A DNA stretch of 43,561 nt, taken from assembly GCA_011046415.1 (NCBI GenBank), contig DSAP01000024.1:1-43561 (forward strand), in the 5' to 3' direction. Origin of the DNA: a bacterium (GTDB lineage: Bacteria > Zhuqueibacterota > QNDG01 > JABMRT01). This document shows positions 24,546-32,024 of this stretch, in pieces; the stretch's first letter is position 1; each line of letters starts with the position of its first letter. The notes under the pieces were generated by a model, which was given only the letters and a program-made list of their open reading frames with translations, was not told where the DNA came from and did not search any database. Made by a program: the position numbers and the translations under genes.

Positions 24546-25259
24546 ATGAAAATCACGATTCTCTATGACAATTCATCCCTGGATTCCTATATCCGGTACG
24601 GCTGGGGATTTTCATGCCTGATCGACGACCGGATCCTGTTCGATACCGGAGAGTCCCCGGGCGCACTTTTTCATAACATGCACTGTCTGGGCCTCGACGC
24701 AGAAACCATCGAAGCGGTGGTGATTTCGCACGACCACTGGGACCACACGGGAGGGTTATGGAATCTCCTCGAAAAACGAAACGGATTGACGGTTTATGGT
24801 TGTCCCGGATTTGGAGAGGATTTCAAGAGGCGTGTATCTGAATTAAAAGGAAGGTTGATCGAATCCGCCGCTTTCCGGAAAATCGACTCCCGGATTTCTC
24901 TCACCGGGGAAGTTTCCGGGAAATACCGGGGGGCGGTCATGCCGGAACAGGCCCTGATGGCGAAAACCGAGAGCGGGATCGTCGTGATCACCGGGTGTTC
25001 GCATCCGGGGATCGCGGACATGGTCGCGCGGGTGAAAGCGGTTTACCCGGCAGAACCCGTGGCGCTCGTCCTAGGAGGGTTTCACCTCAAGGATGAGGGG
25101 AAGGAAAAAATCGAAGCCGCCGCCTCCGACCTGATCAGGGCGGGGGTGTTGAAAGTCGCCCCGACCCACTGCACGGGTCAGGATGCACAGTCTCTTTTTC
25201 AGGACCGTTTTGCCGGCCGGTATCTGTCGGTTTGCGCGGGGAGCCGGCTGGAGATATAA
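24546..25259 (+). CDS. MBL-fold metallohydrolase
   Basis: A 237-residue metallo-beta-lactamase-fold hydrolase. The zinc motif SHDHWDHTGG (His62, Asp63-His64, Asp66-His67) is clear, and a GCSHPGIADMV segment and late THCTG give the further metal ligands. It resembles the family annotated as ribofuranosylaminobenzene-phosphate synthase-like MBL proteins; that name is often carried without proof. GGGAAAA precedes the ATG, 25 bases after the radical SAM gene, so it belongs to the same operon. Confidence 0.9.
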   Translation: MKITILYDNSSLDSYIRYGWGFSCLIDDRILFDTGESPGALFHNMHCLGLDAETIEAVVISHDHWDHTGGLWNLLEKRNGLTVYGCPGFGEDFKRRVSELKGRLIESAAFRKIDSRISLTGEVSGKYRGAVMPEQALMAKTESGIVVITGCSHPGIADMVARVKAVYPAEPVALVLGGFHLKDEGKEKIEAAASDLIRAGVLKVAPTHCTGQDAQSLFQDRFAGRYLSVCAGSRLEI

Positions 25260-25285
25260 ATCAATTAAACGGACGAGTATCAGAC

Positions 25286-25600
25286 ATGGCCGATTTCAAA
25301 CAAATTGACGAGGCGAGAAAGACATTCGGATTGCCGGAATCCGCCACGCTGGAGGAAATCAAAAATGCATACCGCAGACTGGCCATCCGGTATCATCCGG
25401 ATAAATGCCCGGAAGAAGACAAATCACACTGTGAAGCCGAATTCAGAAAGGTGACCCGGGCCCGGGATCTCTTGTTGCATTATTGCGCCGGTTACCGGTT
25501 CTCCTTCCGGAGGGAGGATGTGGAAGGGGTGCGCCTGGATGAGGAGTTCGGATACGACCACATGAAACAGTTTTATGACGACTGGATGGTCCGGATGTAG
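25286..25600 (+). CDS. Short J-domain protein
   Basis: A 104-residue protein with one J-domain (about 8-70), including HPD (37-39) in RYHPDKCPEEDKSHC, so it should stimulate an Hsp70. Two cysteines sit close to the HPD loop (Cys41, Cys49) and one at about 65. This might bind metal, as in Fe-S co-chaperones, but this is inference. The C-terminal tail lacks the DnaJ zinc and substrate domains. It is the last gene of the long operon and may help load or mature metal clusters. ATG at 25286; no strong ribosome site. Confidence 0.88.
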   Translation: MADFKQIDEARKTFGLPESATLEEIKNAYRRLAIRYHPDKCPEEDKSHCEAEFRKVTRARDLLLHYCAGYRFSFRREDVEGVRLDEEFGYDHMKQFYDDWMVRM

Positions 25601-25625
25601 TCGGGACGGCGGATCATGAAATTTT

Positions 25626-25651
25626 CCCCGCACCCGGAGCCGGATGCGGGG
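25626..25651. other. Stem-loop between convergent genes
   Basis: CCCCGCA (25626-25632) pairs with TGCGGGG (25645-25651). It lies between the J-domain gene and the convergent receptor gene, where a shared terminator is expected. No T-run follows on either strand, so it is only a weak terminator candidate. Confidence 0.35.
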
Positions 25652-25665
25652 GGATACGAGAAATC

Positions 25666-27975
25666 TCAAAAAGCGGTCTCGAGGCCGAAATAGAACGTCC
25701 TCGGACGCGTGGGACCGTAGACATAGGCGGGATCGCGTTCCGGGCCCCAATCCAGATCTTTCTGATAGGCGTCCGTGAGGTTCCTGACGCCGGCACTGAT
25801 TCTGGCGTTTAATCCGTTGTCGATCGGCAGCCTGAATATGACGCCCGCATCACACTGGAAAAACCGGGCACCCCGTTCAAGCCGGAGTTCCGGGTCGTCC
25901 TGTTCCTTGACAATCACCTGACGGGGAACATCGGCTTCTCCGAGATAGCCGCCGGCCAGGAAAACCTCGAGACGGTCCGATGCCGTGACCGTACACCGGA
26001 TATTGCCCGTCAGGTCGGGCATCCTTAGAAAATGCCGGGTGTGGAAATCTTCATGGGGACTGTCGAACCGGCCTTGAATCCAGGTGAAACCGCTCCGGAT
26101 TTCGACGGCCGGAAGCGGCCGGACACCCCAATCCCATTCCACTCCCTTCACCCCGGCACCGTCGCTGTTGACGCGCTCCCATCGTTCGGTACCCCCTTCC
26201 CGCGAGACAAACCGTTCCGTGAAGGAATCGCGGATCCGCGTCTTAAACACCGTGACGGAAGCCATCACCGGGATCTTGTTCAGGGTTCCCAGATATTCCA
26301 GGCCCGCACTGAGGGTATGGCTCCGTTCCTCCCGGAGATCCGCCGCGTTCCGGATGATCCGCTGATCGCCTTCGAGACCGCATAAATGCAGGTCCTCGTC
26401 ATAGGTCTGGGGCGGTTTGAAACCGGTTGTGGCGGAGGCACGGAGGGTGAATCCCTCGGCCGGATTCCATTTCGCATTCATCCGTGGACTGAATATCCAT
26501 CGTGTCAACTCCGAATGGCTGTCGATGCGGCCGCCCAGGACGAATTCGATCTCGTTCCGGGAACCGAAATGAAGGTTGTCCTGAAGGAAAAAGCCGGTGT
26601 TCGTATAGGTTTTATTTAGATGATAGACAGTTTCGGCGGCGGTCTCGTCCCGGACCCGATCCCGGGTATATTGCGCACCCGCGGTCAGGAGGTGTCCGCG
26701 CAATTGATAATTGGCCTGAACCCCTCCGATTTGCAGCGGATTCTCCGTCCTGCCGTAATAGCTCAGGGCTTCCAGCCGTTCTTCCGGCGAATCTCCGGCG
26801 CGACCGCCGTAATAGGATTTCCGGTTTTCGAGGGAAAAAGAATAAAATGCCCGGTAATCGAACCGGGTGCCCGGCCGCTGGCTCCATCGGATCGACCCTC
26901 CGGAACGGCGGTGTTCCGTCCACTCGGCGATTTCCGCATCATGCACGGGAAGGTCGAACTGGCTGCCGCCCCGCCTGTCCTCGTGTATCCGATGGAAAGA
27001 GGTCAGCAGTTCCCCGTTTTCAAGGGGTTTGTAATACCACTTGAATCCCATGGATCCGTTGTTCAGTGCCGCCAGCTCGCTGAATCCGTCTTTGTTCCGG
27101 TCATAGGGGTTGCGTTTGCGGAAAGAGCCGAACACATAGGCGCCCGAAGAGCCGGTCCGGTTCACCCGTTCCGCCACGGCACCCACATGCTGATCGAACT
27201 CACCGCCCATCGATTGTCCCGTGAATTTGATGCGGACCTGATTGACCAGGGGACGGCGCGTGATCACGTTGATCACACCGGCGATCGCGCCGCCGCCGTA
27301 GAGAGACGATCCGCCGCCTTTCACGATTTCGATCTGATCAACCATTTCTTCGGGCAATTGCTCGAGCCCGTAAACGCCGGTCAGGCTGCCCATGACCGGG
27401 TCGCCGTCGATCAAAATCTGGGAATATTTACCGTCCATGCCGAGAATACGCACCTGGGACGCGTTACAGTTCTGACAGGTGTTTTCGACCTGCACGCCCG
27501 TATGAAATTCGAGGGCATCGGCCAGATTGATCGCCTGTTTGCGTTCGATCAGCCTTCTCGGAATCACCTCCGTGCGTACGGGTGTGTCCTCCGTCAGATG
27601 CGGTGTGGCCGTTCCGGTGACGACCACGGCGCCCATTTCAAGCACCGTGGATTCGAGGACGAAGTCGGCGGTCAACAGCTCTCCCGGCTCTGTCGACACG
27701 ACCCGGTGTGCCCGCTGATACCCGATCATCGTGGCCTCGAGACGGACGGTTCCCGGCGGGACATTCGATATCCGGTAATAACCGTTCTGATCGGTGGCGG
27801 CACCGACATTCGAATGAACGATGACGACATTGACGGAAGGCAGAGGCCTTTTCGTCCCGGCATCGAGGACACGGCCTTCGATAACCGCACCACCGGGATC
27901 GGCATACAGTCCCGGTCCGGGTATCAGGACACAGATCATGCCCAGGGTGAAAACAAAACGTAAAAGTATATACAT
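25666..27975 (-). CDS. TonB-dependent receptor with C-x2-C plug motif
   Basis: Outer-membrane receptor of 769 residues: signal peptide (about 1-25), carboxypeptidase-regulatory-like domain (about 31-108), a TonB-box-like VVVTGT (117-122), plug (about 128-235) and barrel ending FGLETAF. The plug carries Cys167 and Cys170 (TCQNCN) just before the segment ASQVRILGMDGKYSQILIDG. Related receptors with cysteines there are tied to metal uptake as I recall. The ATG at 27975 follows CGGAGG. It is preceded on the same strand by the His-rich membrane gene and embedded in the metal-cluster locus, so it probably imports a metal or metallophore. Confidence 0.93.
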   Translation of the reverse strand: MYILLRFVFTLGMICVLIPGPGLYADPGGAVIEGRVLDAGTKRPLPSVNVVIVHSNVGAATDQNGYYRISNVPPGTVRLEATMIGYQRAHRVVSTEPGELLTADFVLESTVLEMGAVVVTGTATPHLTEDTPVRTEVIPRRLIERKQAINLADALEFHTGVQVENTCQNCNASQVRILGMDGKYSQILIDGDPVMGSLTGVYGLEQLPEEMVDQIEIVKGGGSSLYGGGAIAGVINVITRRPLVNQVRIKFTGQSMGGEFDQHVGAVAERVNRTGSSGAYVFGSFRKRNPYDRNKDGFSELAALNNGSMGFKWYYKPLENGELLTSFHRIHEDRRGGSQFDLPVHDAEIAEWTEHRRSGGSIRWSQRPGTRFDYRAFYSFSLENRKSYYGGRAGDSPEERLEALSYYGRTENPLQIGGVQANYQLRGHLLTAGAQYTRDRVRDETAAETVYHLNKTYTNTGFFLQDNLHFGSRNEIEFVLGGRIDSHSELTRWIFSPRMNAKWNPAEGFTLRASATTGFKPPQTYDEDLHLCGLEGDQRIIRNAADLREERSHTLSAGLEYLGTLNKIPVMASVTVFKTRIRDSFTERFVSREGGTERWERVNSDGAGVKGVEWDWGVRPLPAVEIRSGFTWIQGRFDSPHEDFHTRHFLRMPDLTGNIRCTVTASDRLEVFLAGGYLGEADVPRQVIVKEQDDPELRLERGARFFQCDAGVIFRLPIDNGLNARISAGVRNLTDAYQKDLDWGPERDPAYVYGPTRPRTFYFGLETAF

Positions 27976-28118
27976 AAAACCTCCGATAAAGATTCTGTAT
28001 TGTACTCTTTCCACGAGAAAACACGGAAAGTCATCGATTCAGCCTCCCGTCAGAATCGGACGCTGCCGTCTGACCACGGACGGATGAAGAAGAGATAAAA
28101 CTTTGATGGTATGAATGC

Positions 28119-28487
28119 TCAGGATTGAAACAAGGGAGGACCCCGGTTGACGGGATGCTTCTGTATCAGAGACTCGTAAACCCTTTCACGGTGGACGGGA
28201 TTCCGTCGTTTCCGTTGCAGGCAGAGAAACAGCAAAATGACAAAAAACAGGAGGAACGACAGGGTTTGAAAGAGGATACTCAGGAAAACCAGTTCGTTCT
28301 GCGAGTGGGTATGTGAATAAGGGATTTTCCCGTTCTCGCCGGCATTCCTGGCGAAAGGATGGACGTGGACGACCGGACGGCCGTCAACACCGATATGGAG
28401 ATGCAGGTTGAAAAAGATGTTGTAATTGGCCCAGAAAACCAGTGCGATGAGGGCGATTACAAGTATTTGTTTATGCTTTACGGTCAT
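28119..28487 (-). CDS. His-rich two-helix membrane protein
   Basis: A 122-residue protein with an N-terminal helix (about 7-27) and a second helix (about 66-90). Between them is an about 40-residue loop, probably periplasmic, rich in histidine: HLHIGVDG, HVHP and SHTHSQ (His29, 31, 41, 43, 59, 61). A basic cytoplasmic tail follows. Such loops bind divalent or monovalent metal ions. The gene lies just upstream of the receptor on the same strand (143-base gap) and probably shares its transcript. No named family is recognised; similar proteins sit near receptors in the Bacteroidetes. Confidence 0.8.
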   Translation of the reverse strand: MTVKHKQILVIALIALVFWANYNIFFNLHLHIGVDGRPVVHVHPFARNAGENGKIPYSHTHSQNELVFLSILFQTLSFLLFFVILLFLCLQRKRRNPVHRERVYESLIQKHPVNRGPPLFQS

Positions 28488-28587
28488 GGTTCGTCACATC
28501 CAATTTGATTTCAATATAAACCGTTTTAATCGAAAAACCAAAAAAAAACCGCATATCGAAACCTTGTTCAAAGATGAGGAGAAATTC

Positions 28588-30438
28588 ATGGAATTGAAGA
28601 TCGCGATCGCAAGCGGAAAGGGCGGAACCGGAAAGACCTTCGTCGCGACAAACATCGCCGTGGTCCTGGAGCGGATGGGCCATCCCGTCCGGTATCTGGA
28701 CTGCGATGTCGAGGCGCCGAACGGCCATCTGTTCCTGAAACCGGAAACCGGTCCCGCGGAGCCTGTGACCCTGCTCTCCCCCGCGCAGGTGGATTTGGAC
28801 CGGTGCACGGCGTGTGGTCGATGCGTGGAGGCCTGCCAGTATCATGCGCTCACCTTGATCCGGGAAAAGGTCCTGCTGTTCAGGAATCTGTGTCATGTCT
28901 GCGGGGCCTGCACCCTGGTCTGTCCGACCGGTGCGATCCGCGAGGGGGAAAGGGAAATCGGGAAACTCATACACGGCCGCAGGGGTCCCATGGAGGTACA
29001 TTACGGACTTCTCGAAACCGGTGAAGGGGGGATGGCACCGAGGCTCATACGGCGGGTCAAACGACACGCGGGCGAAGGGATCAACCTCCTCGATTCACCG
29101 CCCGGCACGGCCTGTCCCGCGGTGGAAACTGTGAAAGACGCGGATCTGTGCGTCCTGATCACCGACCCCACCCCGTTCGGCATTCATGACCTGAAGCTGG
29201 CGGCGGCGATGTGCCGGGCGCTCGGCAGGGAGCCGGTGGTCCTCGTCAACCGGGCGGATGATGTGAATCGTGATTTGAAAATTTATTGCAAAGAGGCGCG
29301 CCTCGAAATCATCGGAGAAATCCCCGATGACCGGAAAATCGCCGAATCCTATTCCTCAGGCGACCTGGCCGTGGAGACCCTTCCTGAATACGGATCCCTG
29401 TTCCATAATCTGGCCGAAAGGCTGATCCGCCGGGCCCAAAATCCGGAACGCGTGCGTGTCCCGCACAACGGGAACGCGATATCCGTCCTCCCAAATTCCG
29501 GTCCAGGGGAAACCCTTAGAAAAGAATCGCCCAGGGCGCCGAGGACAAAAGAACTCGTGGTGATCAGCGGCAAGGGCGGAACCGGCAAGACATCGCTGGC
29601 GGCTGCCTTTTGCGCGCTTGAAGGAAAAATCGCCATCGCCGACTGCGACGTGGATGCGGCAGACCTCCATCTGATTCTGAATCCAGCGAGAAGGGCTGGG
29701 GGACAATTCAGCGGCGGAAATCAGGCGGTCATCGATCCGGACAGATGCACCGGATGCGGCGCCTGTGCGGATCACTGCCGTTTCGAGGCCGTCCGGCCCG
29801 TCGCCGGACAGGACAAAACCGTGTATGCGATCGAGGAGTCGTCCTGTGAGGGATGCGGGGTGTGCGCGATCGTCTGCCCGGAACAGGCGGTCCGGTTAAC
29901 GCCCGCGGTCAACGGGGAATGGATCGTTTCGGACACCCGTTTCGGACCCATGAGCCACGCCCGGCTCGGGGTGGCCGGAGAGAATTCCGGCAAGTTGGTG
30001 ACTCTGGTGCGGGAAAACAAAAATTTCATCGCGAAACAAAGCGGCCTCGACCGGGCGCTGATCGACGGTTCCCCGGGTACGGGCTGTCCGGTGATCGCCT
30101 CACTCACCGGCGCGGATTATGCGCTCGTGGTCACCGAGCCCACGGTCTCCGGCATCCATGACCTGAGACGGGTTCTGGATGTCATCCTGTTTTTCAGGAT
30201 CCCTTCCGGCGTGCTCGTCAACAAGTCGGACATCAATCCGGAAAAGGCGGATGCCGTCAGGCACATCGCCGAGGAGGCCGGTTCCGATTTTCTGGGGATG
30301 ATTCCCTATGACCGCCGGATGACAGCCGCCCAGGTGGAGGGGCTTTCCATCGTGGAATACACCGACGGCCCCATCACCGATACCATCAGGACGATCTGGG
30401 ATAAGGTCCGGGCGCGCTGTTTTGAGACAAAGGAATGA
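28588..30438 (+). CDS. Tandem fusion of two MinD-like ATPase/ferredoxin modules
   Basis: A 616-residue protein with two full copies of the MinD-superfamily ATPase with an inserted two-cluster ferredoxin domain (COG1149-like). Module 1: Walker A GKGGTGKT (10-17) and eight cysteines (73, 76, 79, 83; 102, 105, 108, 112), with LLDSPPGTACP near 167-177. Module 2: Walker A GKGGTGKT (328-335) and cysteines 387, 390, 393, 397; 420, 423, 426, 430, with IDGSPGTGCP. A linker of about 30 residues joins them (about 290-320). In ORP-type clusters these are normally two neighbouring genes. The ATG is preceded by GAGGAG; an upstream frame to 28426 overlaps the divergent gene and is rejected. It could form an intramolecular ATPase dimer handling electrons or clusters. 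Confidence 0.93.
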   Translation: MELKIAIASGKGGTGKTFVATNIAVVLERMGHPVRYLDCDVEAPNGHLFLKPETGPAEPVTLLSPAQVDLDRCTACGRCVEACQYHALTLIREKVLLFRNLCHVCGACTLVCPTGAIREGEREIGKLIHGRRGPMEVHYGLLETGEGGMAPRLIRRVKRHAGEGINLLDSPPGTACPAVETVKDADLCVLITDPTPFGIHDLKLAAAMCRALGREPVVLVNRADDVNRDLKIYCKEARLEIIGEIPDDRKIAESYSSGDLAVETLPEYGSLFHNLAERLIRRAQNPERVRVPHNGNAISVLPNSGPGETLRKESPRAPRTKELVVISGKGGTGKTSLAAAFCALEGKIAIADCDVDAADLHLILNPARRAGGQFSGGNQAVIDPDRCTGCGACADHCRFEAVRPVAGQDKTVYAIEESSCEGCGVCAIVCPEQAVRLTPAVNGEWIVSDTRFGPMSHARLGVAGENSGKLVTLVRENKNFIAKQSGLDRALIDGSPGTGCPVIASLTGADYALVVTEPTVSGIHDLRRVLDVILFFRIPSGVLVNKSDINPEKADAVRHIAEEAGSDFLGMIPYDRRMTAAQVEGLSIVEYTDGPITDTIRTIWDKVRARCFETKE

Positions 30439-30491
30439 AGTCCGGCCTGCCTGAGGGGTGCCTTCCATCCCGACGAACCGAAGCGAGCAGG

Positions 30492-30520
30492 ACCGTTTTT
30501 TCACGGTTTCTTTTTGTTTT
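30492..30520 (+). terminator. Intrinsic terminator after the fused ATPase gene
   Basis: ACCGT (30492-30496) pairs with ACGGT (30503-30507) around TTTTTC, followed by TTCTTTTTGTTTT. The stem is short, but the T-run is strong. It separates the metal locus from the glucan operon. Confidence 0.65.
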
Positions 30521-30532
30521 CGAATACTTTTC

Positions 30533-30561
30533 TTGACAATCAAGTGAAAATTTCATAGGTT
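30533..30561 (+). promoter_or_regulatory. Promoter of the beta-glucan operon
   Basis: TTGACA (30533-30538), a 17-base spacer and TAGGTT (30556-30561), the latter continuing to TAGGTTTT, which resembles the TAnnTTTG -10 element of Bacteroidetes-type promoters. A transcription start near 30568 would put the operator-like palindrome at 30577 right behind it. Confidence 0.55.
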
Positions 30562-30576
30562 TTATCGCGCGTCAGT

Positions 30577-30588
30577 TTAAGCGGTTAA
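30577..30588. promoter_or_regulatory. LacI-family operator-like palindrome
   Basis: TTAAGCGGTTAA contains TAAGCGGTTA, a perfect fit to the general LacI/GalR-family pattern TAAnCGnTTA with its central CG. It lies just downstream of the predicted promoter and 75 bases before the symporter start, a position suited to repression. No LacI-type gene is seen in the window. Confidence 0.55.
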
Positions 30589-30662
30589 CCAATCCGGACA
30601 TGCATGCCGATTCCAGCATGACCGCGGGAAGACCGTTCACAACCATCCTTCACGGAGGACCT

Positions 30663-32024
30663 ATGGATACGATGACGGGGAAACTGCCGGTCAGGGAGAA
30701 AATCGGATACGGTCTGGGCGACACGGCGTCCAACCTGTATTGGCAGATGTTTGTCAACTTCCTGATGTTTTTCTATACCGACATTTTCGGGATTCCGGCG
30801 GCGGCCGTCGGCACCATGCTCGTGGTGTCGCGTTTCTGGGATGCGCTCAACGATCCCCTGATGGGCATCATCGCCGATCGCACAAAGACCCGCTGGGGAC
30901 GGTTTCGTCCCTACCTGATCTGGATATCCGGCCCCCTGGCCGTCATCGGCATCCTGACCTTCCTGACGCCGGATTTCGGTATCACCGGGAAACTCATCTA
31001 TGCCTATATCACCTACACACTCATCATGATGGCCTATACCGCCATCAACATTCCCTATTCCGCACTGATGGGGGTCATGTCTCCGAATACGCAAGAACGC
31101 ACGGGAATCGCGACATACCGGTTTGTGCTGGCTTTCGTGGGGGCTTTCATCGTGCAGGGCCTGACCCTCCCCCTGGTCCGGTTCTTCGGCGGAGGCAATC
31201 AGGCACTCGGATTCCCGCTGACCATGGCCGTTTACGGCGCCCTCGCGGGCTTCCTGTTTTATCTCACATTCGCGCTGACCCGGGAACGCGTGCAGCCTCC
31301 GCCCGGCCAGAAAACATCCCTGAAAGACGATTTGAAGGACCTGATTCACAACCGGCCCTGGATGATCCTGCTCGTCATGGGCGTGTTTACACTGGGTAAT
31401 ATCATCGTGCGGAGCGGCACAATTTTGTATTATTTTAAATATTATATCAACAATCAAGCCCTGGCTTCCCTGTTCATGGTTCTCGGAACGATCGCGGTCA
31501 TCGCCGGGGTGGCCTGCACCCAGTTCTTTTCCAAACGGCTCGGAAAAAAGAAATTTTATCTGATCGTCATGACACTGACTTCCATTTTGACGGCGCTCTT
31601 TTTCTTCATCCCGAAAGAGCAGATCATCCTGATTTTCGCCCTCCATATCCTCATCTCGTTTGTCATGGCTCCCCAGGCACCGCTGCTCTGGTCGATGTAC
31701 GCCGACACCGCGGATTATTCCGAATGGAAAAACGGCCGGCGCGCGACCGGTTTGATCTTCTCCGCCGCGACATTCGCCCAGAAATTCGGCATCGCCCTGG
31801 GCGGCGGGCTGGCGGGCTGGCTGCTGGCGATCTTCGGTTTTGTAGCCAATGTCCCGCAATCAGAACAGACCCTCACCGGGATTCGTCTGATGATGAGTCT
31901 GTTTCCCGCGATCGGGACGGCGGTCGCCACGATCGCGGCCTTTTTCTATGAACTGGACGACAGGACGATGCAACAGATCGAAAGCGAACTGAAAGAAAGG
32001 AAAGGAGATCGGGCGCATGCGTAG
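30663..32024 (+). CDS. GPH-family glycoside:cation symporter (MelB-like)
   Basis: Inner-membrane sugar symporter of 453 residues with 12 hydrophobic segments. It is a GPH (glycoside-pentoside-hexuronide) family member: LGDTASNLYWQMFVNFLMFF start, FWDALNDPLMGIIADRTKTRWGRFRPYL (conserved Asp pair and arginines, seen in parts), and NIPYSALMGVMSPNTQERT. It should import a di- or oligosaccharide with Na+ or H+; the adjacent GH3, GH17 and phosphorylase genes suggest laminari-oligosaccharides. The ATG at 30663 follows GGAGG with four bases; upstream in-frame 30600 is unlikely. Its end overlaps the GH3 gene by eight bases. Confidence 0.92.
   Translation: MDTMTGKLPVREKIGYGLGDTASNLYWQMFVNFLMFFYTDIFGIPAAAVGTMLVVSRFWDALNDPLMGIIADRTKTRWGRFRPYLIWISGPLAVIGILTFLTPDFGITGKLIYAYITYTLIMMAYTAINIPYSALMGVMSPNTQERTGIATYRFVLAFVGAFIVQGLTLPLVRFFGGGNQALGFPLTMAVYGALAGFLFYLTFALTRERVQPPPGQKTSLKDDLKDLIHNRPWMILLVMGVFTLGNIIVRSGTILYYFKYYINNQALASLFMVLGTIAVIAGVACTQFFSKRLGKKKFYLIVMTLTSILTALFFFIPKEQIILIFALHILISFVMAPQAPLLWSMYADTADYSEWKNGRRATGLIFSAATFAQKFGIALGGGLAGWLLAIFGFVANVPQSEQTLTGIRLMMSLFPAIGTAVATIAAFFYELDDRTMQQIESELKERKGDRAHA

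Noticed and set aside
26620-27963. Long plus-strand open frame (447 codons) opposite the second TonB receptor
   Set aside because: It is a GC-driven shadow of the receptor gene with no recognisable domain; the receptor on the other strand is clear.
28426-28587. Upstream extension of the fused ATPase gene
   Set aside because: It overlaps the start and promoter region of the divergent His-rich gene, and GAGGAG supports the ATG at 28588.
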